Origin: CBDFGT01 sp965247225 | GTDB lineage: Bacteria > Pseudomonadota > Alphaproteobacteria > Rhizobiales > Rhizobiaceae | NCBI GenBank assembly: GCA_965247225.1 | Contig: CBDFGT010000009.1 | Coordinates: 248,001-312,000 of the forward strand | Reading direction: 5' to 3' | Length of the DNA: 64,000 nucleotides | Shown here: piece by piece, positions 36,493 through 44,483 of the stretch | How positions within the stretch are numbered: the first letter of the stretch is position 1 | How the letters are laid out: each line of letters opens with the position of its first letter | Position numbers and translations under genes: made by a program | Notes under the pieces: generated by a model | Told to the model about the DNA's origin: nothing | Database searches by the model: none | Seen by the model: only the letters and a program-made list of their open reading frames with translations

Positions 36493-37188
36493 GTGCGAAA
36501 CGACGGAAAATCCACTCGAAGTCCCCGCCGAAGTCCGGGGCGGCCCCAAGCTTCAGCGCCAAATCGTGATGCTCCGGATCTTCGTGACCGTATCCTGGAT
36601 CATGCCGAGCTGGCTTTTGCGGAACTTGGTTTTGAAGGGGCGAACCTGCGCGACATCGCGGCGCGGGCTGAAGTCAGCCAGGCGTTGATCCGCTATTATT
36701 TCGGGTCCAAAGCCGACTTGTTCGACGAGTGCTTTCGCAGGCGCGGCGGCATTATTGCCGGCAATCGCCATGTCATGCTCGACAAGCTGCTGGAGAAATT
36801 TCCCAAACCGTCGGTGGAAGATGTTATCTACGCTTACCTCAAACCCCAGTGGGATATGAAATATTCCGGCCCTAACGGTGCGGCTTTCGTTGCCATGCAG
36901 GCGCGTTTGCACGCAGAGCCGGAAGAGCATGCGCTCAGGCTTCGTCGCGAAGTCTATGACGCATCGGTCAAACGCTATATTGCTGTGCTTGCCGAAATCC
37001 TGCCGGCAATGCACAAAGATATCATTGGCCTTCGGATGGCATTTCTCGTGGGTACCTATCTTTTTATGCTCAATGATCTTGGTCGTATCAATGATTTGAC
37101 GGATGGCCACATGGCCACCTTTGGCAAGGACCAGATCCTCGAGCAGCTTGTTGCCTTCCTCTCTGCCGGTCTGCGCGCTCCGATCTGA
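36493..37188 (+). CDS. nicS: TetR family regulator, NicS-like
   Basis: A 231-residue regulator. After a basic, proline-containing N-terminal arm comes the TetR DNA-binding domain: LRDRILDHAELAFAELGFEG, then LRDIAARAEVSQALIRYYFGSKADLF with the usual helix-turn-helix. The C-terminal ligand domain resembles the YbiH/DUF1956-like group only loosely. In P. putida NicS is a TetR repressor of nicAB induced by nicotinate or 6-hydroxynicotinate, and this gene occupies the equivalent cluster position. The start chosen is GTG at 36493; a TTG at 36466 would add nine residues. Palindromes at 36415 and 37231 flank it. Confidence 0.8.
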   Translation: MRNDGKSTRSPRRSPGRPQASAPNRDAPDLRDRILDHAELAFAELGFEGANLRDIAARAEVSQALIRYYFGSKADLFDECFRRRGGIIAGNRHVMLDKLLEKFPKPSVEDVIYAYLKPQWDMKYSGPNGAAFVAMQARLHAEPEEHALRLRREVYDASVKRYIAVLAEILPAMHKDIIGLRMAFLVGTYLFMLNDLGRINDLTDGHMATFGKDQILEQLVAFLSAGLRAPI

Positions 37189-37230
37189 GTGCATGCCTTT
37201 AAAACAGGCACGATGAAAAATTCCGCTTGC

Positions 37231-37250
37231 AATTGTTCAATTGAACAATT
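37231..37250. promoter_or_regulatory. Perfect 20-base palindrome before the lower-pathway nic operon
   Basis: AATTGTTCAATTGAACAATT is fully symmetric, lies 35 bases before the first gene of the orf-nicD-nicX-nicF operon, and matches the site before tetR. It is probably an operator for the TetR regulator. Confidence 0.7.
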
Positions 37251-37284
37251 AGCTTCATTTTATTCTAGCCATGGAGCCAAGCGC

Positions 37285-37563
37285 ATGAAGCCGGTCCGCA
37301 ACGCAAAAACCATCCGGAGTTCCAATGTCACGAAGGAAAATCTGTCTGTCATTGCCGGGGTGCTGAAGGCAGGCAGTGCGGATGCGGTCGTTCTTCCGGC
37401 CCGCAGGCAGATGCCGTCGCTTGCGGCAGCGCCTTTGGCGGAGGCCCTGACCGGCAAGACGGTTTTCATCGCAGCCCTCGCCACAAAAGGGCAGATGCTG
37501 AAAGACATGGAGCTTGACAGGTGTGTTGCTGGCTGTGGTACCCTGTTGTCCGGCGCATATTGA
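37285..37563 (+). CDS. Small protein of unknown function at the head of the nicDXF operon
   Basis: A 92-residue ORF, MKPVRNAKTIRSSNVTKENL..., that I do not recognise. It has a basic N-terminus, an alanine-rich middle (SLAAAPLAEALTGKTVFIAAL) that could form an amphipathic helix-strand pair, and two nearby cysteines in DRCVAGCGTLLSGAY at the end. There is no signal peptide or clear membrane helix. GGAG precedes the ATG, nicD begins 10 bases after its stop, and a perfect palindrome lies just upstream, so translation as the first gene of the operon is plausible. A longer version from 37189 would run through the palindrome and is unlikely. Confidence 0.6.
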   Translation: MKPVRNAKTIRSSNVTKENLSVIAGVLKAGSADAVVLPARRQMPSLAAAPLAEALTGKTVFIAALATKGQMLKDMELDRCVAGCGTLLSGAY

Positions 37564-37573
37564 GGGTTGGCAG

Positions 37574-38371
37574 ATGACTAAAGGTTACAACATCCACGCC
37601 AACGGAATCCGCCATCACCTGCTGCACTTTCCCGGACAAGGCCACGCTCTGATGCTCATCCCGGGCATCACGTCTCCGGCTGTCACCTGGGCCTTCGTTG
37701 CCGAACGGCTGAGCGCAGCATTTGATGTGCATGTTCTGGATGTGCGGGGTCGCGGCCTCTCCGAAGCGGGTGCACTGGACTACTCTCTTGATGCGATGGC
37801 GCAGGATGTCATGGCGCTTGGTCCGGCAACGGGTCTCGAAAAACCCTTGCTGCTGGGGCACTCGATGGGCGCGCGCGTCGCCATCCGTGCCGCCCGCAAG
37901 GCACCCGACGCATTTGCCGGATTGATCCTTGCGGACCCGCCGGTGTCCGGACCGGGCCGGCGTGCTTATCCGTCTGCCTGGTCATGGTACGAAGACTCGA
38001 TCCGGATGGCCCAAAAAGGATGTTCGGGTGAAGACATGCGGCGGTTCTGTCCCGCCTGGACTGACGAGCAGAATGCGCTGCGGGCCGAATGGCTGCATAC
38101 CTGTCAGCTTGATGCCGTTCGCACCGCCTTTGACGGCTTCCACACCGATGACATTCACGCTGATCTGCCACATCTGAAAATGCCGGTTCGTCTGGTCGTT
38201 GCAGGCGGCGCGCCTGTCATCGGGGAAGCGGATATGGCCGAAATCACCGCTCTTGTCCCGTCCATCGAAACCCGGATCGTCCCCGCAGCGGGGCACATGA
38301 TCCCGTGGGATGATCTGGAAGGTTTTCTGGCCGCTGTGATGGACTTCAGCGCCTTCGACACGTTGAGCTAA
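37574..38371 (+). CDS. nicD: N-formylmaleamate deformylase NicD
   Basis: A 265-residue alpha/beta hydrolase. Family and NicD-like blocks are NGIRHHLLHFPGQGHALMLI, PGITSPAVTWAFVAERL, LDVRGRGLSEAG, the nucleophile elbow LLGHSMGARVAIRAA (catalytic Ser), LADPPVSGPGRRAYPS and the catalytic His in AAGHMIPWDDLEGF. These match my memory of P. putida NicD closely. It hydrolyses N-formylmaleamate to maleamate and formate, a cytoplasmic step. It starts 10 bases after the small unknown protein and is followed 13 bases later by nicX. Confidence 0.93.
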   Translation: MTKGYNIHANGIRHHLLHFPGQGHALMLIPGITSPAVTWAFVAERLSAAFDVHVLDVRGRGLSEAGALDYSLDAMAQDVMALGPATGLEKPLLLGHSMGARVAIRAARKAPDAFAGLILADPPVSGPGRRAYPSAWSWYEDSIRMAQKGCSGEDMRRFCPAWTDEQNALRAEWLHTCQLDAVRTAFDGFHTDDIHADLPHLKMPVRLVVAGGAPVIGEADMAEITALVPSIETRIVPAAGHMIPWDDLEGFLAAVMDFSAFDTLS

Positions 38372-38384
38372 GAGAGGAAAGCTT

Positions 38385-39416
38385 ATGGATCACGCCAGTT
38401 TTACGGAAATTTGCCTGCATCAGCTGAAGATGTCCGGTGTGCAGCAGGGCGAGAAACTGATTGTCCTCACCCAGGGAAATGATCGCCTGGATTATGCCGA
38501 TGCCTTCTTGGCAGCGGGGCAGCGTCTGGGGGCTGTCATGTACCATATGCGCCTGCCGGCACCGCTGCCGGTCGGTGGCTGGAATGTTGGCGTGACCGGC
38601 CTTGCCGCCATGCCGGATGCTGTGGAGGCGCTCAAGGCCTGCGATATGCTGATCGACTGCATTTTCCTGCTGTTCTCACCGGAACAGATGGCGATTCAGG
38701 CTGCAGGCACCCGTATTCTGACGGCAGTCGAGCCGCCGGAACTGCTGGCCCGCATGCTGCCGACCAGGGAAATCCGCGAGAAGGTCGAAATCGCCGGCAC
38801 GATGCTGGCCGGGGCCAAGGTCATGCGCATCACCTCGCCGCACGGCACCGATGTGACCTACAGGCTGAACACCTATCCGACTGTTACGGAATATGCCTGT
38901 ACGGATGAACCCGGACGCTGGGATCACTGGCCGTCAGGCTTTGTGTTTACCGGAGGCGATGATGATGGTGTCGATGGCCAGATTGTTGTTGCACCGGGCG
39001 ATATCCTGCTGCCGCAGAACATCTATGTGCGTGATCCGGTCATCTACACGATTGAAAAAGGTTGGGTGACCGACATTCGCGGCGGTATCGATGCCGAACT
39101 GGTCAAATCCTATATGGCCGCGTTCAACGATCCGCGCGGCATGGGCATGAGCCATGTCGGATGGGGCATGAACCCCCATGCCAAATGGCACAATCTTGTG
39201 CCGGGTGCATTCCCGGGTGGCATGGGCATGGAGCCGCGCAGCTTCTACGGCAATGTGATGTTTTCAACCGGACCCAACAACGAACTGGGCGGCCCCAACA
39301 ACACCGCATGCCATCTGGATATTCCGATGCGCGGTTGCTCGCTGTTCCTCGACGACGCTGCCATTGTCATCGACGGGGATATTGTCGTGAAGGACATCCA
39401 GATGGCGCGCAACTGA
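38385..39416 (+). CDS. nicX: 2,5-dihydroxypyridine 5,6-dioxygenase NicX
   Basis: A 343-residue protein of the M29-like fold used by NicX. Conserved stretches are ILTAVEPPELLARMLPT, ADEPGRWDHWPSGF-type (here CTDEPGRWDHWPSGFVFT), SHVGWGMNPHAKW, FYGNVMFSTGPNNELGG and the metal motif CHLDIPMRGCSLFLDD. The histidine in SHVGW and the His and Asp of CHLDIP are the expected Fe(II) ligands. It opens the ring of 2,5-dihydroxypyridine with O2 to give N-formylmaleamate. AGAGGAAAG precedes the ATG. An aminopeptidase annotation from family similarity alone would be wrong here. Confidence 0.93.
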   Translation: MDHASFTEICLHQLKMSGVQQGEKLIVLTQGNDRLDYADAFLAAGQRLGAVMYHMRLPAPLPVGGWNVGVTGLAAMPDAVEALKACDMLIDCIFLLFSPEQMAIQAAGTRILTAVEPPELLARMLPTREIREKVEIAGTMLAGAKVMRITSPHGTDVTYRLNTYPTVTEYACTDEPGRWDHWPSGFVFTGGDDDGVDGQIVVAPGDILLPQNIYVRDPVIYTIEKGWVTDIRGGIDAELVKSYMAAFNDPRGMGMSHVGWGMNPHAKWHNLVPGAFPGGMGMEPRSFYGNVMFSTGPNNELGGPNNTACHLDIPMRGCSLFLDDAAIVIDGDIVVKDIQMARN

Positions 39417-39466
39417 CATCCGTCACGCGATGGCAGTCACGTCTGGCAGGCAAAGGGAAAACGGCG

Positions 39467-40090
39467 ATGGTTCAACAGGACGAGACATACAGGGTTGCGG
39501 GCTTCGGCCAGCCTGTCCCGCGGGGAAGTCGGCCCGGCATTGTCGTCGTCGATTTTTCCTATGGATTCAGCGATACAGCCTATCCGACTGCAGCCGATAT
39601 GGCCGCTCCAATCGCTGCGACGCGAAGGTTGACGGACATTGCCCGGCAAAAAGGCTGTCCGGTGATCTACACAACCATTGCCTATCAGCCCGGCGAGGCC
39701 GCCCTCTTGCCCTGGCTGCGCAAGGCAAGAGGCATGGCCGCGCTGCTGGAGGGGTCGCGTCTTGTGGAGATTGATGCTGCCACGGGTATTCAGCCCGGAG
39801 ATGTGATCCTTTCAAAGAAAGGGGCCTCCGCATTTTTCGGAACCGGACTTGCCGCGCTTTTGACGGCGGCAGGTGTGGACACGCTGGTCGTCACAGGTGC
39901 CACGACGTCCGGCTGCGTTCGCGCAACTGTGGTGGATGCGGTCCAGTCGGGCTTCCATGTGCTGGTTCCGGCGGATTGTTGCGCTGATCGTGCCCGGGCT
40001 CCGCATGATGCCAATCTCTACGACATGAACCAGAAATATGCGGATGTGACCGACGCAGCAGACATTGAGCGCTGGCTCGCATGCGTCTGA
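39467..40090 (+). CDS. nicF: Maleamate amidohydrolase NicF
   Basis: A 207-residue isochorismatase-fold amidase. The catalytic triad is visible as Asp in IVVVDFSYGF, Lys in VILSKKGASAFFGT and Cys in TGATTSGCVRATVVDAVQSG, followed by VLVPADCCADRA. It converts maleamate to maleate and ammonia. The ATG at 39467 has an AAGGGAAAA ribosome-binding site; a longer open frame through nicX is a shadow. It ends the recognisable catabolic operon. The maleate isomerase NicE that usually follows in this pathway is not found in the window. Confidence 0.92.
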   Translation: MVQQDETYRVAGFGQPVPRGSRPGIVVVDFSYGFSDTAYPTAADMAAPIAATRRLTDIARQKGCPVIYTTIAYQPGEAALLPWLRKARGMAALLEGSRLVEIDAATGIQPGDVILSKKGASAFFGTGLAALLTAAGVDTLVVTGATTSGCVRATVVDAVQSGFHVLVPADCCADRARAPHDANLYDMNQKYADVTDAADIERWLACV

Positions 40091-40507
40091 GGTTGCAGTG
40101 CCGCCTGCCGGGCAGGCAGGTGCGCCCAACACCACGCATGAGGGCCGGTCTGAATATCGTGCGGCAACAGCACCAGGCGGATTCATATCGACACTTCATA
40201 GTAACTACAACTTCGGCTGTGCGCTAACTTAAACCACTGGAGACATGTATAACTGACGCATTACTTTCCGCACGGCTTCCTGATCGGGGTAAGCTCGATG
40301 AAAGAATTCACTCGACGTTTGACGGGGCATACCCAGGCCATCTCAGCCTGGAGACGCTCCGGACAGCACGGTGGCGATGGCTCATCGCGACCAACCAAAC
40401 ATCTGCAAGCGTTGAAGACAATGCTGAAGGTGTTCAACTGAGGCTTCGACCTCCAAATCCAAAACAAGAGCCGTATCCGAAGCGGCAAACTCCTGAGGGA
40501 CTAACAA
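40091..40507 (+). other. 417-base spacer between nicF and the first ABC operon
   Basis: Just after nicF a tight inverted repeat, GCCTGCC (40103-40109) and GGCAGGC (40111-40117), could form a hairpin, but no T-run follows. A 47-codon ORF at about 40299-40442 and a minus-strand ORF at 40261-40488 resemble nothing I know. The spacer presumably carries the promoter of the transporter operon; I could not assign its elements. Confidence 0.4.
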
Positions 40508-41695
40508 ATGAAAATGCTTATCAAAATTACCGGATTAGTCTTGGCCATGTCTTCAGCAGGGGCAAGTCTGGCAGACGACATTAAAATTGGTGAAATCAAC
40601 AGCTATTCCAGTCTTCCTGCTTTTACCGAACCCTACAAGAAGGGTTGGCAGATGGCCGTCGACGAGGTCAATGCTGCAGGTGGCATCAAGGGGCAGAAGC
40701 TTGTTGTTGTGTCGAAAGACGATGGCGGCAAACCGGCAGAAGCGCTCACCGCCGCCAACGAACTGGTTGCGAAGGAGGGAGTCGTCATGCTGACCGGCTC
40801 GTTCTTCTCGAACATCGGACTTGCTGTTGCCGACTTCGCAAAACAAAAAAAGGTCTTCTATCTCGCTGGCGAACCCCTGACGGATGCCATGGTCTGGTCG
40901 AAAGGCAACGACTACACGTTCAGGCTTCGGGCTTCCAATTACGTACAGGCTGCAGTATTGGCCGAGGAAGCGGCAAAGCTGCCGGCAAAGCGCTGGGCAA
41001 CCATCGCGCCGAACTATGAATACGGCCAAAGCGCTGTTGCCGTTTTCAAGGAGTTACTGCAGAAAGCGCGTCCGGACGTAGAGTTCGTTGCAGAGCAATG
41101 GCCACCCCAGGGCAAGATCGATGCCGGTTCCGTGGCTCAGGCCATAGAGGCGGCAAAGCCTGAGGCCATTCTCAACGTTACCTTTGGTGCGGACCTGGTC
41201 AAACTGGTGCGGGAAGGAACGACAAGAGAGCTGTTCAAAGGTCGCTCCGTCGTGTCCTTTTTGACAGGAGAGCCGGAGTATCTCGACCCGCTTCAGGCCG
41301 ATGCCCCCGAAGGATGGATCGTAACCGGTTACCCTTGGTCGTCGATCGACACCGCAGATCACAAGAAGTTCCTTGATGCTTACCAGGCCCGTTATAATGA
41401 CTATCCTCGTCTCGGATCTGTGGTCGGCTATTCACTGATCAAGGCCGCCGCTGCCATCCTTGAACGCAGCAAGTCAACCGGGGTGAACGACCTGATCACC
41501 GCCGCCAAGGGCGCAGACTTTGATACTCCGTTTGGTCCGGCGTCCTTTAGGGCAGCAGATCATCAATCCACGCTCGGCGTCTATGTCGGCAAGACAGCGC
41601 TGAAGGACGGAAAGGGCGTTATGGTCGATTTCAAATACAAGAGCGGCGGTGATGTCTTGCCGTCTGAAGCCGAGGCTGCCAAGCTTCGTCCCTGA
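40508..41695 (+). CDS. ABC transporter substrate-binding protein, branched-chain amino acid type (transporter 1)
   Basis: A 395-residue periplasmic binding protein. Signal peptide: MKMLIKITGLVLAMSSAGAS, cleaved near SLA-DD. The mature Peripla_BP_6 (LivJ/K-like) domain opens with IKIGEINSYSSLPAFTEPYK and continues with GWQMAVDEVNAAGGIKGQKL. It captures the substrate for the permease and ATPases encoded immediately downstream (41812-45185). Ligands of this family range from branched-chain amino acids to aromatic acids. The position beside the nic genes makes nicotinate or a hydroxypyridine a candidate, which is inference only. A 116-base gap follows before the permease. Confidence 0.9.
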   Translation: MKMLIKITGLVLAMSSAGASLADDIKIGEINSYSSLPAFTEPYKKGWQMAVDEVNAAGGIKGQKLVVVSKDDGGKPAEALTAANELVAKEGVVMLTGSFFSNIGLAVADFAKQKKVFYLAGEPLTDAMVWSKGNDYTFRLRASNYVQAAVLAEEAAKLPAKRWATIAPNYEYGQSAVAVFKELLQKARPDVEFVAEQWPPQGKIDAGSVAQAIEAAKPEAILNVTFGADLVKLVREGTTRELFKGRSVVSFLTGEPEYLDPLQADAPEGWIVTGYPWSSIDTADHKKFLDAYQARYNDYPRLGSVVGYSLIKAAAAILERSKSTGVNDLITAAKGADFDTPFGPASFRAADHQSTLGVYVGKTALKDGKGVMVDFKYKSGGDVLPSEAEAAKLRP

Positions 41696-41811
41696 AACGA
41701 CTGACGGACGAGCCGCAGAGAAGCGCGGCTCGTCCTCACAATGCCCCGGTGACTATCGCCAGAGGAACATTGAGTGTTCTTCAGCTGATACCGGAGAACA
41801 AGGGGATATCC

Positions 41812-43707
41812 ATGGAACTTTATGTCGTACAATTTCTCACGGGACTGGCAAATGCCTCCTCGCTGTTTCTTGTTGCCTCCGGTCTGTCCCTTATCTTCGG
41901 GGTCACACGTATCGTCAACTTCGCCCATGGCGCGTTTTACATGCTGGGTGCCTATATCGCCTACACTCTGACGATCAGGTGGCAGACGCCGCTTGGCTTC
42001 TGGGCGGCGCTTCTTGTGTCAGCCTCGGCTGTGGCTCTTGTTGGTGTCCTCGTCGAGATCTTCCTGCTTCGACGCATCTATCACGCACCTGAATTGCTGC
42101 AGCTTCTTGCCACATTTGGTCTCACGCTGATCGCTGAAGATGCGGTACGGCTGATATGGGGACCGGAAGACCTTGTGGGGCCTCGCGCACCAGGCCTGTC
42201 GGGTGCAGTCTCCATTCTGGGCCGTGCAATGCCGGTCTACGATTTCGTTCTTATAGCTCTAGGACCAATCGTTTTCGCGCTGATCTGGCTATTGCTGCAT
42301 CGGTCCCGCTGGGGTCTCCTCGTTCGGGCAGCCACCCAGGACCGGGAAATGGTCAACGCGCTCGGCGTCAATCAAAAATGGTTGTTTACCAGCGTATTCG
42401 CACTCGGTGTATTCCTGGCAGCCTTCGGAGGCGGTTTGCAGATCCCGCGTGACGCGGTCACCCATTTCATGGACCTGTCCATTATCACTGAAGTGTTTGT
42501 CATCGTTGTCATAGGTGGTCTCGGTAGTATTGGCGGTGCCTTTTTGGCTGCAATCATAGTGTCGCAATTGAACGCATTCGGCATTCTGATCCTGCCTGGT
42601 ATTTCGCTGGTTCTCATGTTTGCGGTGATGGCCATCGTGCTGGTTCTTCGCCCCTGGGGGCTTCTCGGCAAGCCTGTCGTTCGCTCACGTAGCGCCGCCG
42701 TACCCGAGGGAGGCATCTGGAAACCTTTCGGAACCGCAGGGCGGATGATCTGTACCGTGGCTATCGCTATGGCGATCCTCCTTCCCTTTGGCCTGGGCGA
42801 CTACGGGATCAGCGTCGCCTCCGAAGTTATGATTGCCGTCATCTTTGCGATCAGCCTGCAATTTCTGATGTCCGTCGGAGGGCTGGATTCGTTCGGCCAC
42901 GCGGCAAGCCTGGGGCTCGGTGCCTATGGGGCTGCGTTGTGTGTCCAGTACTTCGGGATATCCATGGAGCTGGCACTGATCGTAGGACCGTTGATTGCCG
43001 CAGCCTTCGCAGTCATCGCGGGATGGTTCTGTGTCCGGTTGTCCAACATCTATTTCGCGATGCTGACGCTTGCCTACGCCCAAATCCTGTGGTCCATCGT
43101 CTTTCAATGGGTGGATCTGACCGGCGGCGACAATGGCATTGTCGGTATCTGGCCCTCGCAATGGGCATCAAGCCCCAGTGCCTATTACTGGCTGGCAACC
43201 GGCTGCGCGATCGCAGTGGTCGGGGCTATCCGTCATCTGACGTTTTCGCCTTTCGGCTATAGCCTGCGTGCCTTGCGGGATTCGCCGATGCGCTCGGCCA
43301 CGATCGGTATTTCACAACGGCAAGTGCAGCATGTGGCATTCGTCGTCAGCGCATTCTTTGCCGGGCTTGGTGGCGTCCTGTTTGCCTTCCACAAAGGCAG
43401 CATCTTCCCGGATGTCCTGGGAATTTCGACATCGGTTGACGGCCTGATCATGGTACTCCTCGGCGGTTTCAACACCGTCTCGGGCAGCGTCGTCGGTGCG
43501 GTCGTCTACAAGATTGTCTCCATCTGGCTGATGAGCAACACGGATTTTCCTCGCCTCATTCTTGGTTCCGTCATCGTGCTCCTCGTGGTGCTTTTCCCGC
43601 ACGGCATTGTCGGCAGCTGCCGCCATATCCTCGATACCTGGGAGGCCAGACGGCGGTATACCGGAACATTCGCCAACGTACCGGCCAAGAAAGGTGGTGC
43701 AGCATGA
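41812..43707 (+). CDS. Fused LivH-LivM permease (transporter 1)
   Basis: A 631-residue polytopic protein that joins both permease types in one chain. Residues 1 to about 290 are LivH-like (GLANASSLFLVASGLSLIFG, RIVNFAHGAFYMLGAYIAYT, VIGGLGSIGGAFLAA). After a short polar linker, about residue 310 on is LivM-like (SVGGLDSFGHAASLGLGAYG, FAMLTLAYAQILWSIVFQW, RALRDSPMRSATIGI, GGFNTVSGSVVGAV). Together they should give 14 or more membrane helices. AAGGGGAT precedes the ATG at 41812. The ATPase gene overlaps its stop by 4 bases. Fused LivHM permeases occur in several alpha- and betaproteobacterial transporters. Confidence 0.92.
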   Translation: MELYVVQFLTGLANASSLFLVASGLSLIFGVTRIVNFAHGAFYMLGAYIAYTLTIRWQTPLGFWAALLVSASAVALVGVLVEIFLLRRIYHAPELLQLLATFGLTLIAEDAVRLIWGPEDLVGPRAPGLSGAVSILGRAMPVYDFVLIALGPIVFALIWLLLHRSRWGLLVRAATQDREMVNALGVNQKWLFTSVFALGVFLAAFGGGLQIPRDAVTHFMDLSIITEVFVIVVIGGLGSIGGAFLAAIIVSQLNAFGILILPGISLVLMFAVMAIVLVLRPWGLLGKPVVRSRSAAVPEGGIWKPFGTAGRMICTVAIAMAILLPFGLGDYGISVASEVMIAVIFAISLQFLMSVGGLDSFGHAASLGLGAYGAALCVQYFGISMELALIVGPLIAAAFAVIAGWFCVRLSNIYFAMLTLAYAQILWSIVFQWVDLTGGDNGIVGIWPSQWASSPSAYYWLATGCAIAVVGAIRHLTFSPFGYSLRALRDSPMRSATIGISQRQVQHVAFVVSAFFAGLGGVLFAFHKGSIFPDVLGISTSVDGLIMVLLGGFNTVSGSVVGAVVYKIVSIWLMSNTDFPRLILGSVIVLLVVLFPHGIVGSCRHILDTWEARRRYTGTFANVPAKKGGAA

Positions 43708-44480
43708 CCGGCCCTTTGTTGCAAGTCGAAAACCTGACGAAGAGCTATCAGGGTGTGAAGGCCGTGCAGGGCATATCGCTCGCGGTTGCCCCCGGGGAAC
43801 TCCTGGCCATGATTGGCCCGAATGGTGCCGGCAAGAGCAGCTGCTTTAATATGCTGAACGGGCAGATCCGTCCGGATTTCGGTCGCATCACTATCTGCGG
43901 CAGGGAAACGACCGGATTGTCACCCGAGCGAATTTCCCGCCTCGGCGTCGGCCGCACGTTCCAGGTTGCCGAAACGTTTCTCTCTATGAGCGTTAGGGAG
44001 AACGTCCAGCTGGCAATCCAGTGCGTCCGCACCGGGCCTTTGTCCGCGACTTCCTTCTTCGGCAATCTCGGACGCAACTTCGCAACGCAAGCCGATGAAC
44101 TGCTTGATCTGATCGGTCTGAAGGATCAAGCAAGCCGATCCTGTCGGGAGCTTCCCTATGGCGACATCAAGCGGCTTGAACTTGCGATTGCTTTGGCTGG
44201 GAATCCCAAACTGCTGCTGATGGATGAGCCGGCTGCCGGTATGGCGACCCGAGAGCGCATGGTGTTAATGGAGCTGACGTCGCGCATCGCCAAGCAAAGG
44301 CAGTTGGCCGTGCTGTTTACCGAACATGACATGGATATCGTCTTCGAACATGCGGATCGCATCATCGTGCTCAACCGAGGTCAGTTGATCGCAGAGGGAT
44401 CACCTGCCGAGGTGCGTGCAAACAAGAATGTCCAGGCGATTTATCTGGGCTCCGGCGCTCTTTACAAGCAGGAACACTGA
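43704..44480 (+). CDS. LivG-type ABC ATP-binding protein (transporter 1)
   Basis: A 258-residue ATPase: Walker A GPNGAGKSSCFNMLNGQI, the family-typical signature ELPYGDIKRLELAIAL in place of LSGGQ, Walker B LLLMDEPAAGM and H-loop FTEHDMDIVFEHADR, with the LivG C-terminal helix (RANKNVQAIYLG). Its ATG overlaps the permease stop and the second ATPase begins 4 bases after its own stop, so translation of the complex is coupled. Confidence 0.93.
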   Translation: MTGPLLQVENLTKSYQGVKAVQGISLAVAPGELLAMIGPNGAGKSSCFNMLNGQIRPDFGRITICGRETTGLSPERISRLGVGRTFQVAETFLSMSVRENVQLAIQCVRTGPLSATSFFGNLGRNFATQADELLDLIGLKDQASRSCRELPYGDIKRLELAIALAGNPKLLLMDEPAAGMATRERMVLMELTSRIAKQRQLAVLFTEHDMDIVFEHADRIIVLNRGQLIAEGSPAEVRANKNVQAIYLGSGALYKQEH

Positions 44481-44483
44481 GAC

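Noticed and set aside
37189..37284. Longer start (37189) for the small protein before nicD.
   Set aside because: It would place the coding sequence across the perfect palindrome at 37231-37250 and lacks a ribosome-binding site, whereas the ATG at 37285 has GGAG upstream.
40261..40488. 75-codon minus-strand ORF in the nicF-ABC spacer, considered as an insertion-sequence remnant.
   Set aside because: No transposase motif, terminal repeat or target duplication could be seen.
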